Shown piece after piece: positions 24,356 to 35,758 of a DNA stretch of 64,000 nt. Below the pieces are notes generated by a model, which ran no database searches, was not told the origin of the DNA, and worked only from the letters and a program-made list of their open reading frames with translations. This DNA is from Imbricaverruca yamaguchii (Eukaryota; Arthropoda; Thecostraca; Neoverrucidae): contig JAOTOL010001636.1 of assembly GCA_034440575.1 (NCBI GenBank), positions 2,351,001 to 2,415,000 on the forward strand, written 5' to 3'. Numbering within the stretch: position 1 is the first letter of the stretch; each line of letters starts with the position of its first letter. The translations under genes were made by a program, and so were the position numbers.

Positions 24356-25238
24356 ACCGGCCTTCCCAGTCCAGAGTGCAGGATGCCCAAGGCATGCCTA
24401 TCACCACATTTCCAAACAGATCGTATTTGGCCAACGTATTTTCTCGGGTATTTTGCCAACCGTGGCAAGACGTTCTTCGCTTTGCGAAACAAGAATAGGC
24501 AACAAGTAGTGCTGGAACTATTACCAGTCATCCAAAATATTACCAGTCCACGTGCGGAGGCCTCATGGCAGTGGGAACCATTCGCCACACTTGTCGAGCC
24601 GCTGTTCGGAGTAGTTCCTACAGACGTCGCAGCGTCGTATGGACGCGAGCCACTGTTGATGAATAGACCGTGCTGGCATCTGGCCATGCTCAGTGCCAGT
24701 GGAAGACCATTGACATTGCCGCCGGTGATTTCCCGATCGCATCTCCATCACACCCCGATCACACTTTGGACCACGTGAAGCGCTTACAGCAGATTAGACG
24801 TGCATGAATTGGCCTGAATGTTTTGCTGTTATGGTGTCGCGCGAAAGCGCGCCCAATATCCGCACCGCCATTCGTATACTGCGTTCACTAACAAACTTTC
24901 CGTCAGAAGACATATCTGTTTGCTTTCATTGTGGAAGCTCATTCTTTGGTCAGGATGCTCTGAAGGTATGAATACTATAAATGGGTTAATTCGCAAACTT
25001 GAAGACCGAACTACAATTTTCCGTCGTAAGCACTTTCGATTGTCCCGCCTAGCTAAACTGTACTACGAACACATCCTGGCGAGATGCCACCACGGTCGCT
25101 GCACTTGCTGCAGCGGCAGAGCGTGCGACCACACGAGTTGTCCGGACCGGCCGCGCGTGGCGCCACCAGCGCTCCGCCGATCGTCGCACGGGCGAACTGC
25201 TGGAGCAACAGCGCGTCCCGCACGCGCGCTGGGCGCGC
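24356..25238. other. Downstream of the polychaetoid stop codon
   Basis: This is the expected 3' UTR side of the gene. No AATAAA signal was found on the minus strand in this stretch, so the transcript end could not be placed. Nothing else is recognised. Confidence 0.4.
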
Positions 25239-25480
25239 TCAGAAGTGATCGACCAGCACGGACACGCAGTCGGCGCCGACGCGGCTGGTGCGGCCGTCGG
25301 CGCTGAGCCGCAGGTTCTGCCAGCTGTCGGGCCGGCCGCGCGGACTGTCGGACGACTTGAGCGCGAAGCTCCAGCTCTGCGGGTCGACGGCGGCGCAGTG
25401 CGGCAGCCGCAGCTCCACCGGCACGTCGAACTGCAGCCCGTGCGGGCCGCACATCACCAGCGGGCTGAGCAGGGTCTCGC
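25239..25480 (-). CDS. pyd: polychaetoid exon 18: C-terminal half of ZU5 and stop
   Basis: The acceptor is gtcgacag|GC at 25481/25480; GC completes a Gly codon. The frame reads ETLLSPLVMCGPHGLQFDVP, VELRLPHC, DSWQNLRLSADGRT, then VGADCVSVLVDHF and TGA at 25241-25239. This matches the second half of the ZO-1 ZU5 domain, where the protein normally ends. The 242-bp length equals 2 + 79 codons + stop. Confidence 0.97.
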
Positions 25481-26351
25481 CTGTCGACAGACCACCGCCG
25501 AGCTGCAGCGCCGCGCACAGACGGGTCGAACAGAAGGGATCTGGCCACTCGCTCAACACATCGCGACTTGGATCCAGTATCGTCCCGACACCAGCCTGCC
25601 TTACGAGACCGTGCCACTGGGCACTGAACAGGCCATCTGTTTGTGACAAACCATTTAAATAGTGAATCCCCCTGGGAGGGAGCATCATTGGACAGATTTT
25701 CGTGCAGCGATTCCTGAGGAGTTTAAGCTCTTCACTTTTGAAGACGAGAAACGTGCATTACCGATCGCCACACATTTCATGTAAACACCTTGGAGAACAA
25801 CTCGCGTGTAGCGCCTAGTAGTTGACTGCATGACTATGACGGATGATAGTGTACCACACGCCGCCTGAGGCGTCGAGTCCAGTTGCGATACCCACCCGCA
25901 GCATCTGTCCTAGGGACCGCTTCCCGTATTGGTCCCAACTCGCATAACTTCCTCGGAGTCAGGGGCAGGATCTCGCCCACTAAATATAGTATCGAGTGGA
26001 AGAGCATACACCTATGAAACACATGCATGGTACATATTTAGCGTCACAAATAGCTTGGCAGTCAGACTGGACGTCCTGTCACTTGAACATCTCTCATGGG
26101 TATAGGTGTGGTCGGAAACAATGTACCTATGCAGGATATTCATGTGCCAGAACGCCCAGCCTGACCGCCAAGCTATTTGTGATACTAATTATAAATGCGT
26201 GCACCTAATATTCTGGTGGGGAGTGGGAAGAGAACTGGGTGCTTTGCAATGCACGCCACTACAAAGCGTCGGAAGGACTTGACTGGTGCTGCGCGGTGCA
26301 TCCACACCACCAGTCTGCGGTACCGGCTGATTGCCCTCCAGCGGCACGCAC
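25481..26351. other. polychaetoid intron 17
   Basis: No repeat array or mobile element is identified. A minus-strand open frame at 25834-26028 has no recognisable similarity. Confidence 0.5.
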
Positions 26352-26572
26352 CTTTCCTGGCGTCGAGCGGCGGCAGCAGCGAGCTGTCGCGACACACGTT
26401 GAAGTAGATCTCCTGCGCGCGGCCGCGTCGGATGGCGCCCGGCGGCACCACCACCGCCACGCCCGTCTCCGGGTCGTGCAGCACGCCGCCGTCGTGACCG
26501 AACACGCCGCGCGCCGTGGCGCCGCCACGGCCGCCGCCGTAGCCGGTCGGAGTTTCCGAGCACGCGCGCCGA
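26352..26572 (-). CDS. pyd: polychaetoid exon 17: N-terminal half of ZU5
   Basis: The acceptor is gctgcag|T at 26573/26572, in phase with exon 16. The frame reads RRACSETPTGYGGGRGG, then ATARGVFGHDGGVLHDPETG, VAVVVPPGAI, QEIYFNVCRDSSLLPPLDAR. The GVF..DGGVL and PPGAI blocks are ZU5 signatures. The donor is AAAG|gtgcgt at 26352/26351 (phase 1). Confidence 0.97.
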
Positions 26573-26639
26573 CTGCAGCGTGACGTCACGCAACGTCACA
26601 GAACACGGGGATCCAGGGGCAGTACCAGCGGACGAGTCA

Positions 26640-26965
26640 CAGCACACAGACACTCAGGGGTCAGACCAGTCACACCACACACACACACACACCCAGGAGA
26701 GCCGGACCAGTCATACCACACATACACCCAGGAGCCAGACCAGTCACACCACACAGACACACAGGAGCCAGATCAGTCACACCACACATACACCCAGGAG
26801 CCAGATCAGTCACAGCATACAGACACCCAGGAGCCTGACTGGTCACACCACACATACACCCAGGAGAACCGGACCAGTCACATCACACAGACACCCAGGA
26901 GAGCCGGACTAGTCACAGCACACAGGAACCCAGGAGAGCCGGACTGGTCACAGCACACGTGCACT
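26640..26965. repeat. Minisatellite with ~30-34 bp unit upstream of exon 17
   Basis: Tandem copies of cacacagacacccaggagcc and cagaccagtcacaccacac. It begins about 70 bp from the exon 17 acceptor, on the intron side, and runs toward the larger 30-bp array. Confidence 0.93.
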
Positions 26966-27049
26966 GAAGCATGGACTGGGCCGGCCGACACCGCTCCCGA
27001 GGCGGGGGTCAAGGGGTCGGCCATACCACACAGGCACCGCGGCAGAGGC

Positions 27050-28465
27050 TGAGCCGACCGACACCAGACACACCACGGACACAGACACCGACACCAGACA
27101 CACCACGGACACAGACCCGGCACCAGACACACCACAGACACCGACACCAGACACACCACGGACACCGACACCGACACCAGACACACCACGGACACAGACC
27201 AACACCAGACACACCACGGGCACAGACACCGACACCAGACACCATGGACACGGACACCGACACCAGACACACCACGGACACAGACACCGACACCAGACAC
27301 CATGGACACACGGACACAGACACCAGACACACCACGGACACAGACACCGACACCAGACACACCACGGACACCAGACACACCACGGACACAGACACCGACA
27401 CCAGACACACCACGGACACAGACACCGACACCAGACACACCACGGACACAGACACCGACACCAGACACACCACGGACACAGACACCGACACCAGACACAC
27501 CACAGACACAGACACCGACACCAGACACACCACGGACACAGACACCGACACCAGACACACCACGGACACAGACACCGACACCAGACACACCACGGACACA
27601 GACACCAGACACACCACGGACACAGACACCGACACCAGACACACAGACACCAGACACACCACAGACACAGACACCGACACCAGACACACCACGGACACCA
27701 GACACACCACAGACACCAGACACACCACAGACACATACACCAACACCAGACACACCACGGACACATACACCAGACACACCACAGACACAGAACCGACACC
27801 AGACACACCACGGACACAGACACCGACACCAGACACACCACGGACACAGACACCGACACCAGACACACCACGGACACATACACCAGACACACCACAGACA
27901 CAGACACCAGACACACCACTGACACCGACACCGACACCAGACACACCACGGACACAGACACCGGCACCAGACACACCACAGACACCGACACCAGACACAC
28001 CACGGACACCGACACCGACACCAGACACACCACGGACACAGACCAACACCAGACACACCACGGACACAGACACCGACACCAGACACACCACGGACACAGA
28101 CACCGACACCAGACACACCACGGACACAGACACCGACACCAGACACACCACAGACACAGACACCGACACCAGACACACCACGGACACAGACACCGACACC
28201 AGACACACCACGGACACAGACACCGACACCAGACACACCACGGACACAGACACCGACACCAGACACACCACGGACACGGACACCGACACACCATGGACAC
28301 ACCACATACACCGACACCAGACACACCACAGACACAGACACCGACACCAGACACACCACGGACACAGACACCGACACCAGACACACCACGGACACAGACA
28401 CAGACACCAGACACACCACGGGCACAGACACCGACACCAGACACACCACGGACACGGACACCAGC
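27050..28465. repeat. 30-bp minisatellite, about 45 copies
   Basis: The unit is gacacagacaccgacaccag plus acacaccacg. The middle (27,340-27,600 and 28,060-28,270) is nearly perfect. Because 30 is divisible by three and the unit lacks stops, open frames of about 500-570 codons appear on both strands. They are not genes. Confidence 0.98.
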
Positions 28466-29954
28466 GCAAGTCCCGACCCCGACTGGTGCTGGAGTCCGGA
28501 GACACGTGACGCAGCCAACAGACCGGGATGGAAAAGCACAACCAGCGTGACTTGATACCTCGCCCTGGCAGAAGCAGCTGATGACATATCACTAAGCCGT
28601 GCTCACCCCACGTAGCGTCGCAGTTTGTAGTATAGTGCACTTCCCACCGTTTTCACAATTCAAGAAATTGGGTTTCAAATGTCCGTTAATAAGGCACCCT
28701 TCCCCTTGAGAAACAAATATATGGCAGCAAATGCATTGCTTTTCCCAACTTAATGCGGTCAAACATTTCAAGCGTCAGAGTTTGAGCCGTCTGCTGCTAT
28801 TCGCCACACATCAAGCCCACGATACGTATCACCCCAAACTTGGACGATACATATGCTACTGGGGGTTCCGAGTATCTTCTGCTATTCACTGTCTGTAGAC
28901 AGTCAACATTTAAGGCGGAACGGCTTATGAAATCCTGGCTCAATGTGATCAACTAACTTGAACAATACAAGCTTGTTGGTCCACATGCACACAAAAGGAA
29001 CAACACCTGACCCAGTATCAAGCTGCTGGAAAAATAACGATTTATTGACAGATCACATTCGTAGATAATATACTAAACTTACCATCCTCTACTAAGCCTG
29101 CTAATGTGTGGGATGAGCTATGCTCACATGTACAACAGACATTTTCACCCGGGTGCAATGCAAATCAGTGCGAGTGATCACACAAATATGATCCGAGGTA
29201 GCAGCAGTGCGCCAATCACTGAACTAGCGCGCCCCGAAAGCACAATCTGATTTTCCCGGCTCTACTTACCATGGGATATTCACCAACTTTGTTGGTGACA
29301 GCCACTGTGTTAAGGCGACCCGAAGCTTAATCTAGTACGCATTCATGAGTACCTTCCAGAAGCTCTGAGCGCGCCACGAGTTCCGGAACGTTAGAGGCCC
29401 CAGATAGTCTGGGCGAAGGGATGGAGGACTTCCATTGAACAAGAAATCATGGCACATTTGGCAGCCCCAAACGCTAGCAAATCCCGGCGAGGCGAACCAG
29501 CCAAGGCGCAGCAAGGATGATGTAACCGTTCAGGGCAACTCCCAGCACTGCCAACAACAATGGGCGGGCACATTTCATCGGTGTATTCGATAATGTGACG
29601 ACAGATCAGTATAGGCACGTACGCATACAGGTTCCAACTGCAATCTACACACAACACGCAACTCGACCTGAAGCGCCGCGGTAATCCGCTGTGCGACGTA
29701 CAAAAATACAACGGCTTGGACGCCGCTATGCACCGCAAAACGCCTGTGACGTGGAACGGGAGGGTAAAGCCGGTCCGCCCGTACATGGCTCCGATGAGTG
29801 CGCATGCCGCTACGCTACAACACGGAACAAAACCCTGCCGGTGGGTGGTCGGCGCGCCAAGCAGCGCGCGTTAGCCGCATGCAGACGCCACGTCGCGCCG
29901 GCCGCACACTCAGCCACCGCCAGCGGGCCACACGCAGCGCATGCGCAGTACTAC
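28466..29954. other. polychaetoid intron 16, 5' part
   Basis: Unique sequence with no recognised gene, array or element. Confidence 0.5.
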
Positions 29955-30440
29955 CTGGCGCCGTGCTCGGCGTACTGGCCGTAGCGCGGCTCCAGCGGCT
30001 TCTTGTACAGTTCGAAGGCGCTGGCGCGCCGTTCGCGGCTGGCGAGGTCCAGCCCGGCCGGGTCGGTCTGCGCCGGCGGCGGCGGCGGCGGCGGCGTCGC
30101 TGTCGGCCCACCGCCGCCGTAGTAGGCCTGGCCGGCGGCCGGCGGCGGCTGGACGTTCATGTAGGTGCGGCCGGCGTCGTAGTTGCGGTCCAGGCTGGAG
30201 CCGTGGCCCGAGTCGAAGCCGCCGCTGTCGTCGGCGCCGTTGGGCAGGTAGCCGGCGAAGTCCTCGCGGCTGCCGCGCGGCTCGGCCGTCTTGCTGAGCG
30301 GCGAGTCGGGCGCGGCGCCGGTCGCGCCGCGCCGCAGTGTGTCGCCGCGGTAGCTCTTTGGTTTCGGCGGCGGCACCGGCTTGTAGCCGGGCGCGCCCGT
30401 CTTGGGCGGCGGCGGCGGCTTGTAGTCGGCGCGACCACCG
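29955..30440 (-). CDS. pyd: polychaetoid exon 16: proline-rich region
   Basis: The acceptor is cccggcag|C at 30441/30440, in phase with exon 15. The frame reads GGRADYKPPPPPKTGAPGYK, PVPPPKPKSYRGDTLRRG, then SREDFAGYLPNGADDSGGFD and ASERRASAFELYKKP-like LASRERRASAFELYKKPLEP. The K-P-P-P-P-P-K and AFELYKKP blocks are conserved in ZO proteins just before ZU5. A GGC repeat at about 30075-30100 encodes TATPPPPPPPAQ. The donor is GCCAG|gtagta (phase 2); the 486-bp length fits. Confidence 0.95.
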
Positions 30441-30638
30441 CTGCCGGGCGAGACAGGCCGGCATGCGGTCAGCCCGGCGCGGACACTCACTCGCCGTCAC
30501 GGCGGCAAAATTCACAGAGCTCGCGCAAAATCTGGCGGCGTTAGCGACGCGACTCAGCGCGGGAGACATGCGGCGACACGTTGCACATGCGACGGCGAGG
30601 CGGAGGCGGGCGCGGCCGACGGCGCGACAGCAGCTCAC

Positions 30639-30859
30639 CTGTGGGGCCGAGGCGCCGACTCCCGCTCGCCGGCCGGCGACTGGACCGGCTGCACGGTGCT
30701 GCGTGTGAACCGATACGGGTCATGGCCGCGCGACGTGTGGCCGGGAGACAGGGCGGGGTCGTGCAGATCCTGCGGCGGCATCGAGCGGGCCTTGAGATCG
30801 TCGTGCATGTTGCTGAACCGGCTGTACGACTCATACGACGAAGAGCTGTCGTAGTTGTT
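30639..30859 (-). CDS. pyd: polychaetoid exon 15
   Basis: The acceptor is cactttcag|AAC at 30860/30859 (phase 0). The frame reads NNYDSSSSYESYSRFSNMHD, DLKARSMPPQDLHDPALSPG, GHDPYRFTRSTVQPVQSPAG, ESAPRPH plus AG at the donor CACAG|gtgagc (30639/30638). It is a low-complexity Ser/Pro-rich linker. It is supported mainly by splice phase (0 in, 2 out) and by the NNYDS..SYESY motif. Confidence 0.88.
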
Positions 30860-31466
30860 CTGAAAGTGGGCACAGCCACTTAAAAATGTAAACGGCTAGT
30901 TGGTGTTGATGCATTATGGATAACGTGATCCGGTCGCTAACACTCGCAGTTAAAGCAAAATGTGGCATGTTTTTTGTTCTGGACGACGTACGACAGGTTG
31001 TGTGAGACGATCATGTTGCAAGGTGCAGGTCGATTCTTACCTGTTCGCATATGTAATCACGTAATCACCCATACATTAACAGTGAACGGAACACTGGGAC
31101 GCTGAAAAAATACCCAACATGCCTTTATAAATAGTCTCCCAAATGCGCCCGTGGTCATGTAAATACATGACTGTTGGCGAAAATGTAGGCCATAGTCAGG
31201 GAAAGTCAGTATGTTTTAACATAGCATAATCGGTTCAAACATAACAGAGCCAAATAAATGGTTGGCTGTCCAGCCGCACATCTGTTATACATAGAGGACA
31301 TCAGTATTACCGATTATAGAGCACACATCGAACAATGGAAGCATATGCTGAGGATGCACGGCGCTGGATCCAAGTCATATCACGTCATCACCAACATCGC
31401 CACAGCCAGACCCACCGCCGTTCCACAGCCACCACACTCACTTGGCGCCTTACCAGCCGCACCCAC
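30860..31466. other. polychaetoid intron 14
   Basis: Unique AT-rich sequence; nothing recognised. Confidence 0.5.
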
Positions 31467-31616
31467 CGTTCTAATCCTATCAAGGGTGAAGTTTTTGGCG
31501 GCCGACAGGTAGGCGGCGTCGGCGCCGTCGAGGTAGCTGCGCAGGTGACCGCCGGCGGCGCGGCCGTAGCTGCGCGTGCCGGACACCGGAGACAGGGGCT
31601 TGCTGCCGCGATCCAC
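31467..31616 (-). CDS. pyd: polychaetoid exon 14
   Basis: The acceptor is gccgtcacag|GTG at 31617/31616. The frame reads VDRGSKPLSPVSGTRSYGRA, GGHLRSYLDGADAAYLSAAK, NFTLDRIRT. The donor ACG|gtgggt at 31467/31466 keeps phase 0, which exon 15 requires. A stronger-looking donor, GCTG|gtaagg 12 bp further on, would break the frame. Exon bases are distinctly GC-rich against the flanks. Confidence 0.82.
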
Positions 31617-31800
31617 CTGTGACGGCCAGAATACCTGACGCACGGACATCGGGCACTTCAGTCCAGACCGACGGCACTGCGCGTGCCAGACACCGGAGAC
31701 AGGGGCTTACCGCCGCGGTCCACCTGTGACGGCCAGAATACCTGACGCAACAGACATCGGGCACTCCCAATGATCTAGACTGACGGCACTGCCATTTCAC
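31617..31800. repeat. Tandem duplication of exon 14 acceptor and exon start
   Basis: 31676-31765 repeats 31569-31658 with few changes and a period of about 107 bp. The copy carries the acceptor gtcacag and an altered start of exon 14 (VDRGGKPLSPVSGTRS on the minus strand). Confidence 0.88.
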
Positions 31801-32335
31801 GCGATCCACGATGCCACTTGGGCTTAATAGTTTGAAACGCTGTGAAAACATACAAGTTTTGAACATGATGGAGAAAAAATCAGCGTTGATGGATTGATTC
31901 ATTCTTGGGATTTAAGGTGACGGACGCGGATGCCACATTTCGTCCAATGTGATAGCCTTACGAGGGGAGCGTTGATGGACAGCAGTGATGAACATGCCGG
32001 ACAACATACACAACCGCGGCAGCTCCATTGAGACAAGGTGGCAGACTGCCACGAGCATGGTCCCGAACATGCTGACCCTGTTTGACGTCGGACACGAAGC
32101 GGCAGCACCCGCGCCAGTGGTACAGAGACCCGTTCAACCGGAATAAAAGACTGCGATACCTGTGGCGGCAGCAGCAGTGACCTCGACCCCGTGACCGAAG
32201 CACAAGCAACAACACTGCCTGTGGTAGCCGCTGGGTCGGAACCCGAACCGGTGACCGGGAAACACGAGACAGCAGTACCTATGACGACTGTTGGGACGGT
32301 TTCTGCGACGGGGAGACACATTAACTCGGTACCTC
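31800..32335. other. polychaetoid intron 13, unique part
   Basis: No recognised feature; the sequence becomes progressively repeat-like toward the array starting near 32,336. Confidence 0.45.
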
Positions 32336-32738
32336 TGACGAAAGTCGGACAGCTCCCCGTGACCGGGGAGACAACACAGGTCCAGACAGCTCCCCGTGGC
32401 CGGGAGACAACCCAGGTCCAGACAGCTCCCCGTAGTTGGGAGACAACACAGGTCCAGACAGCTCCCGTGACCGGGAGACAACACAGGTCCAGACAGCTCC
32501 CCGTGACCGGGAGACAACACAGGTCCAGACAGCTCCCGTGACCGGGAGACAACACAGGTCCAGACAGCTCCCCGTGACCGGGAGACAACACGGGTCCGGA
32601 CAGCTCCCGTGACCGGGAGACAACCCAGGTCCGGACAGCTCCCCGTGACCGGGAGACAACACAGGTCCGGACAGCTCCCCGTGGCCGGGAGACAACCCAG
32701 GTCCGGACAGCTCCCCGTGGCCGGGGAGCCGCGAGCCC
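32336..32738. repeat. ~35-bp minisatellite starting at the exon 13 donor
   Basis: The unit is gacagctccccgtgaccggg plus agacaacacaggtcc, about 11 copies. The nearest copy ends about 10 bp from the donor of exon 13 at 32744. It does not contain the donor itself. Confidence 0.95.
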
Positions 32739-32743
32739 AGTAC

Positions 32744-32956
32744 CTGCGGCGGCGGCACGGACGGGTCGCGCCCGGTGCGGAAGTCGTGCGGCAGCGTCTG
32801 GTAGGTGGAGCGCGGCGACGCCGGCGGACTGGCGGCCATCCGGTGGCCGTCGGCCGTCGACAGCGGCGGGTACTCGTCGGCGCCGAACCGCGAGAAGCCG
32901 TACCGACTGTCGCCGCCCTGCGAGCCGCGCTTGCCAGCCGGTCGAGTCGCCTCCTC
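32744..32956 (-). CDS. pyd: polychaetoid exon 13
   Basis: The chosen acceptor is ccggccgcag|GAG at 32957/32956 (phase 0, C-rich tract upstream). The frame reads EEATRPAGKRGSQGGDSRYG, FSRFGADEYPPLSTADGH, ASPPASPRSTYQTLPHDFRT, RDPSVPPPQ at the donor CAG|gtactg. A further-upstream acceptor (gtacag near 33020) would add in-frame residues and cannot be excluded. The 213-bp length preserves frame. Confidence 0.85.
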
Positions 32957-33154
32957 CTGCGGCCGGGGGCGGGACGCCGTGTCACGGGGGCGGGGCGTCG
33001 TGTCAGGCAGAGCGGGGCGACTCTGTACGGCCGTCCAGAGCAGCACCAACAGCATGCAGGGTGTGCCTCTCTGGCCGATCATCCACTGCTGTCCAATCGG
33101 GTTAGGTCGGATCAGGCACGGTCAGACCGGATATTAGCACCCGTCACGTCTTTT

Positions 33155-33903
33155 TTTTACGGAGTGTAGGGCGGCGGTGGCGGTGGCAGCAGGTCGGCAG
33201 CACCCCTCACCTGTGTGTACGGGGTGTAGGGCGGTGGTGGTGGCAGCACCCCTCACCTGTGTGTACGGGGTGTAGGGCAGTGGCGGTGGCAGCACCCCTC
33301 ACCTGTGTGTACGGGGTGTAGGGCGGCGGTGGCCCTCACCTGTGTGTACGGGGTGTAGGGGCGTGGTGGTGGCGGCACCTCACCTGTGTGTACGGGGTGT
33401 AGGGCGGTGGTGGTGGCAGCACCCTCACCTGTGTGTACGGGGTGTAGGGCGGTGGTGGTGGCAGCACCCCTCACCTGTGTGTACGGGGTGTAGGGCAGTG
33501 GCGGTGGCAGCACCCCTCACCTGTGTGTACGGGGTGTAGGGCGGCGGTGGCGGTGGCAGCAGGGCGGCAGCATCCCTCACCTGTGTGTACGGGGTGTAGG
33601 GCGGCGGCAGTAGGTCGGCAGCACCCCTCACCTGTGTGTACGGGGTGTAGGGCGGCGGCGGCGGCAGCACCCCTCACCTGTGTGTACGGGGTGTAGGGCG
33701 GCGGCGCCGACAGGCCGGCCAGCGGCGGCGGCAGCACCCCTCACCTGTGTGTACGGGGTGTAGGGCGGCAGCTCGTCGGCGGCCAGGCTCGGGTCGGACG
33801 AGCTGCGCACCAGGCGAGACTCGGAGGAGGACGGCGGTGGCAGCACCCCTCACCTGTGTGTACGGGGTGTAGGGCGGCGGTAGGCGGTGGCAGCACCCCT
33901 CAC
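33155..33903. repeat. Exon-12-edge array: 14 copies of a coding end plus splice donor
   Basis: cacctgtgtgta occurs 14 times between about 33209 and 33912, and an eroded copy lies near 33160. On the minus strand each copy reads TACACCCCGTACACACAG followed by gtgagg, i.e. the last codons of exon 12 (YTPYTQ) and its splice donor. Spacers are GGC/GGT-rich and 40-60 bp long. The copy at about 33737-33830 also contains some 80 bp of upstream exon 12 coding sequence (SESRLVRSSSDPSLAADEL). Confidence 0.96.
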
Positions 33904-34122
33904 CTGTGTGTACTGGGTGTAGGACGGCGGCGGCAGCTCGTCGGCGGCCAGGCTCGGGTCGGACGAGCTGCGCACCAGGCGAGACTCGGAGGAGGCCGGC
34001 GACTGCGGCGGAGACCGGCCCGGCGACGTCTCCGTGCCGTCCGCGTCAGACTCGGGAGACGACGCGTACGACAGCCGCGACGTCATCGGGAACAGGAAGT
34101 CGTCCGACAGCGACTCGCCCGG
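33904..34122 (-). CDS. pyd: polychaetoid exon 12: post-GUK conserved motif
   Basis: The acceptor is gctgcgccag|CCG at 34123/34122 (phase 0). The frame reads PGESLSDDFLFPMTSRLSYA, SSPESDADGTETSPGR, SSESRLVRSSSDPSLAADEL, PPPSYTQYTQ, then donor CAG|gtgagg. The SLSDDFLFPM and SYASSPESD blocks are strongly conserved in arthropod polychaetoid. The boundary given is the first of 14 near-identical candidate donors, so the real 3' end may lie at a more distal copy. Confidence 0.9.
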
Positions 34123-34783
34123 CTGGCGCAGCCGAGCACACCACACCCGTCAGACTCCAAACACACGCACACACGCACATACGAGGGCGGCAGGGCTGGG
34201 CTGAACAGCTGCAGGACATCGGGGTCAGAGAGAAGCTGCATCGAAAAATACTTAGTACAATAGTACATGCAGTATTGGTTCCCGGTATCACTTTCGGAGA
34301 GAGGCATCGAGAGGCGCGGTCCTGGCATCTGGTACGCAGTCATACGTGAATCATGAGTACAGCATATCATGTCAGAGCGACAGGGAAAAGAGGCACTATC
34401 TATGCGGTACCTACATGACGGTGGACATTTACTTACGCTTAATCATTTCAGCTTTACGAGAAAAAAATTGGCTACGCTTAATCTAGCACCAATAACAAGA
34501 ACTAGAAAGATGAGGTAAATGGACGTGATGGAAACAAACGAGGAACAAGGGCAACCACCCACCGTGTAGTCAATGAAGCATGTTATCCGTCTGTTACAGT
34601 CAGACCCCGTCCCACCTCACCTACCACTCCAGCTTCCAGCTCAACACATCCACTTGGTATCACAACATCCAGTGTTCTGCTTCCGCAAAATCTAGACCCG
34701 AGCCACCCTGGTCCGTCGGGCCGAGACACCCTGTCCCACTGATAACGGCACCGTCACACGTCGCCACGCTGCACAGCACCCAC
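34123..34783. other. polychaetoid intron 11
   Basis: Unique sequence with a short CA-rich patch near 34160. No gene or element recognised. Confidence 0.5.
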
Positions 34784-34958
34784 CTTGGTCTCAGACATCC
34801 AGACGGGCGAGTTTTGCTGCTTGTCGATGAGCTCCTTGACGCGTCGGTACCATCCGTCCGCGTCGGTCATGGTGATGGTTGCCGTGAACACGTGCGACCA
34901 CAGCTTCTCCAGTTTCACGCACTGTTCGTACATCTTCTTGTTGGACTTGTTCTGCGGT
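34784..34958 (-). CDS. pyd: polychaetoid exon 11: C-terminal part of guanylate-kinase-like domain
   Basis: The acceptor is gtctcacag|A at 34959/34958. The frame reads PQNKSNKKMYEQCVKLEKLW, SHVFTATITMTDADGWYRRV, KELIDKQQNSPVWMSETK at the donor AAG|gtgggt. KLEKLWSHVFTATI and SPVWMSE are typical of ZO guanylate-kinase-like domains. Phase 2 in, 0 out, 175 bp. Confidence 0.96.
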
Positions 34959-35538
34959 CTGTGAGACAGTACGCTGGGTATTATTCGGTGGGTACGCGCG
35001 GGTACTCGGCAGAGACGCGTCGATCATCAGGTCTGCTTCCGCTCGGCACCGGCAGGCAACAGGTGCACGATGATGTCATCCAGCTACTGGACGAGAGGTG
35101 ACGGTCTTGGTATACACCTCCGCCTTATACTTCCGCAAAACGCAAATAGAAAACACAAAGTCGGATTACGTTATTTTTATATGATCAGGTCACGTCGTGT
35201 CATCGCAATAACAGTGATATTTCAACATTCGCGTTGCAATTCTACCGAAATACTGCACGATATCAATGTACGGAACCTGTATCGTCGAATACATCGATGA
35301 AAATGAGACAAAAACCATTCACCATGCAACGCATCTCTGTCTGTCAGTCTCTGTCGGTAACTGCGTTCAATGGTAGCCACCTCGTTTCACGTGCACTTCA
35401 ATCAACTCGGTACAGTTCTTGGTTGTTGCCCGGATCAGCAAACGTGCGAGCACACCACACACCTACCCCGCAGCGCCAGACACACGTCCATGCACACGCC
35501 GAGTGCCCGCCACACCGGTCCGATCTCCAGACGCGTAC
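34959..35538. other. polychaetoid intron 10
   Basis: Unique sequence; nothing recognised beyond the splice sites. Confidence 0.5.
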
Positions 35539-35758
35539 CTGTCGGGCGCACGCGCGGCGCGCACCTCCTTGATGACGTGCTTGGTCTCGGCTCGCAGGAA
35601 GATGCAGATGGGGTACAGCTGGGCGAAGTTGAGCCGGTCGACGGCGTTCGGCGTGACGTCGAGCAGCGCATGCCGTCCGTGCTCCACCAGCTCGCGGATG
35701 GCGCTCAGACGGATGATGCCGGAGTTTTTCGTCTTCGATTCATCGCCCATGTCGAGCT
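35539..35758 (-). CDS. pyd: polychaetoid exon 10: guanylate-kinase-like core
   Basis: The acceptor is gtctgacag|AG at 35759/35758. The frame reads LDMGDESKTKNSGIIRLSAI, RELVEHGRHALLDVTPNAVD, RLNFAQLYPICIFLRAETKH, VIKEVRAARAPD. SGIIRL, KHALLDVTPNAVDRLN-like and YPI.IFL are diagnostic for ZO proteins. The donor is GACAG|gtacgc (phase 2). Confidence 0.97.

Noticed and set aside
23145..24434. Three overlapping minus-strand frames of 325-429 codons
   Set aside because: The 34-bp unit rotates frame and lacks stops, so all three frames are open by repetition alone.
26878..28640. Open frames of 500-570 codons on both strands
   Set aside because: They coincide with a 30-bp repeat whose unit has no stop in several frames; the peptide is pure repetition and opposite strands are equally open.
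29798..30544. 248-codon plus-strand frame
   Set aside because: It is the antisense shadow of polychaetoid exon 16, whose minus-strand frame has conserved ZO motifs.
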